DNA of 9,926 nucleotides from Iamia sp038233335. Its GTDB lineage: Bacteria; Actinomycetota; Acidimicrobiia; Acidimicrobiales; Iamiaceae. The notes beneath the pieces were generated by a model. That model was not told where the DNA came from and made no database searches. It worked only from the letters and a program-made list of their open reading frames with translations. The first letter of the stretch is position 1. Each line of letters starts with the position of its first letter. The stretch covers positions 1-9,926 of the forward strand of contig JBBSME010000112.1 in assembly GCA_038233335.1 (NCBI GenBank), read 5' to 3'. Positions 7,239-9,926 of the stretch are shown here, in pieces. A program made the translations under genes and the position numbers.

Positions 7239-7559
7239 ATGATCGTGGCCGCGATGGACGACCGCGAGTCAGGCAACAGGTTCAGGCAGACCGTGGGCGT
7301 CGCCATCCGCCTCAAGATGGAACGCCTCGGTTGGACCACCACCGGCCGCAAGGGTTCGATGGGCCGGTTCTCCTCGCGCTTCAAGCGAGCCGAGCGCTAC
7401 GCGCGGGCGGCATCCCAATCCGGCGACTACCGACGCCGAGCCCTCGCCGCCATGGAGCGGATCGCCTCCATCGGCACCGACGAGGAGCGACGGGAGACCG
7501 GTGAGGAGCTGATGGCGGGTCTGCGGGCCCAGCGAGCCCGCGAGGGGCGACCGTTCTGA
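7239..7559 (+). CDS. Putative antitoxin-like small basic protein upstream of PIN toxin
   Basis: A 106-residue, Arg-rich, apparently all-helical protein of no family I can name. A segment with RFRQTVGVAIRLKMERLGW (14-32) is followed by TTTGRKGSMGRFSSRFKRAERY (33-54), which looks nucleic-acid binding, and a charged C-terminal helix (67-103). It has none of the obvious AbrB, ribbon-helix-helix or Phd/YefM patterns of common VapB antitoxins. Its stop overlaps the start of the PIN gene by one base (TGATG), the usual arrangement of an antitoxin before its toxin. The start is uncertain: 7239 has only a weak GAAG-type site, the ATG at 7254 is an alternative, and no ATG, GTG or TTG was found in frame for some distance upstream although the frame stays open. 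The antitoxin role is inferred from position alone. Confidence 0.6.
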   Translation: MIVAAMDDRESGNRFRQTVGVAIRLKMERLGWTTTGRKGSMGRFSSRFKRAERYARAASQSGDYRRRALAAMERIASIGTDEERRETGEELMAGLRAQRAREGRPF

Positions 7560-8002
7560 TGCTGATCGTGTTGGACAGCGGACCCCTGGGCCTGCTGTCG
7601 AACCCCTCGACGGCGGCCGAACCGCGGCGGTGCCGTGACTGGATGCGCGGCCACCTCTCGGCCAACCACCACGTCGTGGTCGCAGAGATCGCCGACTACG
7701 AGGTCCGACGGGGGCTCCTTCGTGCCGGGAAGGACCTCGGCATCGACAGACTCGACGGGCTGATCACGGGGCTGGGCCTCGAACCGCTGACGACGACCGC
7801 CATGCGTCAGGCCGCCCAGTTCTGGGCCGACGCTCGCCAGGGCGGTCGACCGACCGCCCCCGACCTCGCGCTCGACGGCGACGTGATCCTCGCGGCCCAG
7901 GCCGCAGGACTGGCGGTCCTTCACCAGGACGTCGTGGTGGCGACGACCAACCCCAAGCACTTGGCGCGCTTCGTGCCTGCCCGGCACTGGACCGAGGTCT
8001 GA
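7559..8002 (+). CDS. PIN-domain ribonuclease, VapC-like toxin
   Basis: A 147-residue PIN-domain protein, typical length for VapC-type toxins (Mg-dependent RNases). The first strand carries the conserved Asp6 (LIVLDSGPLG), and the second acidic position is Glu43 or Glu48 in AEIADYEVRRGLL. The third is Asp108 in ALDGDVILAAQA, followed by VVATTNPKHLARF (126-138), the strand-and-loop that often carries Asn rather than Asp in this family. All expected acidic residues are present, so it is probably active. Translation is likely coupled to the upstream small gene (TGATG overlap, GAGGGG at 7542-7547). Its stop codon forms part of a hairpin shared with the convergent restriction gene. Type II toxin-antitoxin function is the standard inference for such pairs; the RNA target is unknown. 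Confidence 0.87.
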   Translation: MLIVLDSGPLGLLSNPSTAAEPRRCRDWMRGHLSANHHVVVAEIADYEVRRGLLRAGKDLGIDRLDGLITGLGLEPLTTTAMRQAAQFWADARQGGRPTAPDLALDGDVILAAQAAGLAVLHQDVVVATTNPKHLARFVPARHWTEV

Positions 8003-8037
8003 CGCGGGAGCATCGCCCACCTGCTCTCGCCCGCGTC
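8001..8037. terminator. Possible bidirectional terminator hairpin between convergent genes
   Basis: GACGCGGG (8001-8008) pairs with CCCGCGTC (8030-8037). Further pairing of AGCA (8009-8012) with TGCT (8022-8025) extends the stem across a small bulge, leaving a 9-base loop. It fills the 44-base gap between the PIN gene and the convergent helicase gene and overlaps the last two bases of the PIN stop codon. There is no T tract on either side. Confidence 0.45.
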
Positions 8038-8046
8038 GACGCGCCC

Positions 8047-9926
8047 TCAGGTGGCGGTGCCGGGCCAGCGGGTGGCGATGAAGCGGTCGATCTCGGCCGC
8101 GTCGGTGACGGCGCGGGTCCCGGCATCGAGGCGGACCCAGAGGGTGGGGCCGTCGGTGCCCTTGATCTGCTGGAGGACCGGGAAGGCCGAGGGCTCGACG
8201 TGGACCCGGGCCACGTCGTGGCCGTCGACCGACTCGATGGCGACCGTCACCTGGCTGGTGGCGGCCTCTCCGACCGCGTTGATCAGCAGCTGGGTCAGGT
8301 GGAGCCGGAACCGGTCGCGATCGGCGTGGCCCTCCTTGGCCAGGCTGACGTAGTCGTTGTCGAGACCGATCACCCCGCCGTCGTCGTCGGCACCGATGAG
8401 CAGCACGCCCCCGACCCGGCTGTTGAGGAAGGCGGCCACCGTCTTGACCACCACCTGCTCCAGCACCTTGTTCTTGGCCGATGCGGCGAGATCCCACCGC
8501 AGGGTCGACTTGAGCTCGAAGGTCTGGTCCTCCTCCCGGCCCAGCAGATCAGCGACGGGGGCCACTGCGTCGTGGCGCACCCGGGCCCGGGCCTGCACCC
8601 ACGGGCGCAGGTAGTCCTTGACCACACCGGAGAAGTCGGGGTCGTCCAGCAGGCGGATGAGCAGCTCCTCGTTGCCCTTGAGGTGGCCGGCCACGAACTC
8701 GCCGAAGCGGTCCTCGAACACCTGGGCGAACCCGGCGTCGGTGTTGGCCACGGCCTGGGCCTGGAGCAGGGCGTCGTCGACCATGCGGGCGCCGAGGCCG
8801 TCGATGTTGAGCCGGTCGGCCTCGTGGATGAGGCCACCGAAGGCCTCGTTGAAGCGCTTGATCACCTCGGACAGCGGCTCCATGCCCGGCAGGTACTGCG
8901 AACCGCCGCCGTCGGGGGCGAAGGCGACCAGCGGATCGGCGTCACCGTCCAGGGCGATGGCCTGGCGCCCGGTCTCGGCCACCCGGAGGTGGGTGAGGGC
9001 CACGTCGACGTCGAGGGTCACCGTCGGGCGGGCCGGCAGCCGCAGGACCAGCAGCCGGCAGTAGAGGTAGCGCTTCTCGAGCTCGGTCTCGGCCAGAGGC
9101 AGGATCTGGGTCACGAACGTGTAGAGGGAGACGAACCGGTCGAGAGCCCGCCGAAAGGCGTCCTGGTCATCCGCGTCGAGCTCGTCGAACCGGGTGACGG
9201 CCGGGGCCAGGTGGGTGTAGAGGGAGCCATGGCTCTCCCGACGGGCCCGATCGGAGGCCGAGGTGGCGAACCAGGCTGCGGCCAGGGCCTCCACGTCGGC
9301 GGCCCGGATGACGTCGTAGTTCTCCAGCTCGCGCCGGGCGTCGAAGAGGGCGTTGGGGTCGGTGGGGATGGCGAGGGACGCGTCGTAGAAGGGCTCGAAG
9401 GCGGCCCCGATGGTGTCGGCCTCGTTCACGAAGTCGAGGATGAAGGTGGAGTCCTTGCCCGGTGCCATGCGGTTGAGGCGGGACAGGGTCTGCACCGCGT
9501 TGACGCCCGACAGCTTCTTGTCCACGAACATGGTGTGGAGCAGTGGCTGGTCGAAGCCGGTCTGGAACTTCTCGGCCACCACCAGGATCTGGTGGTCGCG
9601 CGTGGCGAACCGGGTGGCGGTCTCCGACTCGGGGAACCCGTTCATGGCGCTCTCGGTGAGCGAGGCGCCGGTATCGGGATCGGTGACGGTGCCGCTGAAG
9701 GCGACCAGGCAACCCAGGGCGACCCCCTGGGCTCGGAGGTAGGTGTCGATGGCCTGGCGCATGCGGACAGCGTGGAGCCGTGACCGGCACACCACCATGG
9801 CATTGGCTCGACCGCCGTTCTGGGCCGCGGTGTGGGGCCGGAAGTGGTCGAGGATGACCCGGGCCTTCTGGGCCGCCACCTGGTCGTGGAGGGAGACTAA
9901 GGCGGCGTTCCGCGCCGCCGCGGCCC
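8047..9926 (-). CDS. HsdR-like restriction helicase with C-terminal AlbA_2 domain, 5' truncated by window edge
   Basis: The frame is open from the right edge of the window to the TGA at 8047-8049, about 625 residues. Residues are numbered here from the codon at 9879, an internal GTG that is probably not the true start. The first part matches the second RecA-like domain of type I restriction HsdR-type translocases: AMVVCRSRLHAVRM (27-40), LVAFSGTV (58-65), ILVVAEKFQTGFDQPLLHTMFVDKKLSGVNAVQTLSRLNR (98-137, with the motif VI-like QTLSRLNR), and FILDFVNE (146-153). A helical region (about 185-440) follows. From about 449 to 600 there is an AlbA_2/Schlafen-like domain: FELKS with Glu455 and Lys457, AFLNSRVGGVLLIGADDDG (483-501), and a WVR...EIDRF tail. 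The nuclease and first RecA-like domains would lie beyond the window. Probable role: DNA translocation/restriction or a related defence function. Partner hsdM/hsdS genes are not visible. Confidence 0.88.
   Translation of the reverse strand, partial: AAAARNAALVSLHDQVAAQKARVILDHFRPHTAAQNGGRANAMVVCRSRLHAVRMRQAIDTYLRAQGVALGCLVAFSGTVTDPDTGASLTESAMNGFPESETATRFATRDHQILVVAEKFQTGFDQPLLHTMFVDKKLSGVNAVQTLSRLNRMAPGKDSTFILDFVNEADTIGAAFEPFYDASLAIPTDPNALFDARRELENYDVIRAADVEALAAAWFATSASDRARRESHGSLYTHLAPAVTRFDELDADDQDAFRRALDRFVSLYTFVTQILPLAETELEKRYLYCRLLVLRLPARPTVTLDVDVALTHLRVAETGRQAIALDGDADPLVAFAPDGGGSQYLPGMEPLSEVIKRFNEAFGGLIHEADRLNIDGLGARMVDDALLQAQAVANTDAGFAQVFEDRFGEFVAGHLKGNEELLIRLLDDPDFSGVVKDYLRPWVQARARVRHDAVAPVADLLGREEDQTFELKSTLRWDLAASAKNKVLEQVVVKTVAAFLNSRVGGVLLIGADDDGGVIGLDNDYVSLAKEGHADRDRFRLHLTQLLINAVGEAATSQVTVAIESVDGHDVARVHVEPSAFPVLQQIKGTDGPTLWVRLDAGTRAVTDAAEIDRFIATRWPGTAT

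Noticed and set aside
8200..9783. A 527-codon open frame on the plus strand opposite the helicase gene
   Set aside because: Gly/Val/Glu/His-biased shadow of the HsdR-like gene, which has clear helicase motifs.

Overview
The window is a gene-dense, very GC-rich stretch of bacterial chromosome. Strong GC bias at third codon positions, short intergenic gaps, ATGA start/stop overlaps and the protein families all point to an actinomycete. The resemblance of the acyl-CoA dehydrogenase, SDR and thiolase/DUF35 genes to mycobacterial and rhodococcal sterol-catabolism genes, without mycobacterial-looking surroundings, would fit an environmental lineage such as the Acidimicrobiia (Iamia/Ilumatobacter-like). 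That placement is inference; there is no rRNA or marker gene to settle it.

Layout, left to right. (1) Positions 2-622 (+): the 3' end of a large secreted alpha/beta-hydrolase (lipase-like) gene. (2) 644-2188 (-): a membrane-anchored Ser/Thr protein kinase with a Thr-rich stalk and a small extracytoplasmic domain. (3) 2330-3957 (+): a two-gene operon encoding a DUF35 zinc-ribbon/OB-fold protein and a thiolase-fold 'lipid-transfer protein'. (4) 4042-4671 (+): a protein of unknown function made of two similar domains. (5) 7078 down to 4652 (-): a three-gene operon encoding a FadE30-like acyl-CoA dehydrogenase, an IpdF-like SDR and a shortened MaoC-type hotdog protein. (6) 7239-8002 (+): a two-gene module encoding a small basic protein and a PIN-domain (VapC-like) ribonuclease, probably toxin-antitoxin. 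(7) 8047-9926 (-): the C-terminal part of an HsdR-like restriction helicase ending in an AlbA_2 domain, cut by the window edge.

How the genes fit together. The two catabolic operons appear to be one regulon. A palindromic operator with core CTGACG-NNN-CGTCAG lies immediately upstream of the DUF35/thiolase operon (2294-2308) and again immediately upstream of the acyl-CoA dehydrogenase operon (7095-7109). The two sites agree at 17 of 21 positions. The FadE30-IpdF pair is in the same order and orientation that I recall from the steroid C/D-ring (HIP) operons of mycobacteria and rhodococci, so the most economical reading is CoA-thioester breakdown of a steroid or similar polycyclic acid.

The right-hand third (PIN module and restriction helicase) has a defence/addiction character and is unrelated to the metabolism. 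Points most worth a second look are the shared operator, the HsdR-AlbA_2 fusion, the unusual PIN partner, the hotdog protein lacking its catalytic-His segment, and the altered catalytic motif of the thiolase-like protein. No tRNA, rRNA, CRISPR array or insertion sequence was seen, and no gene-free stretch exceeds about 160 bases.
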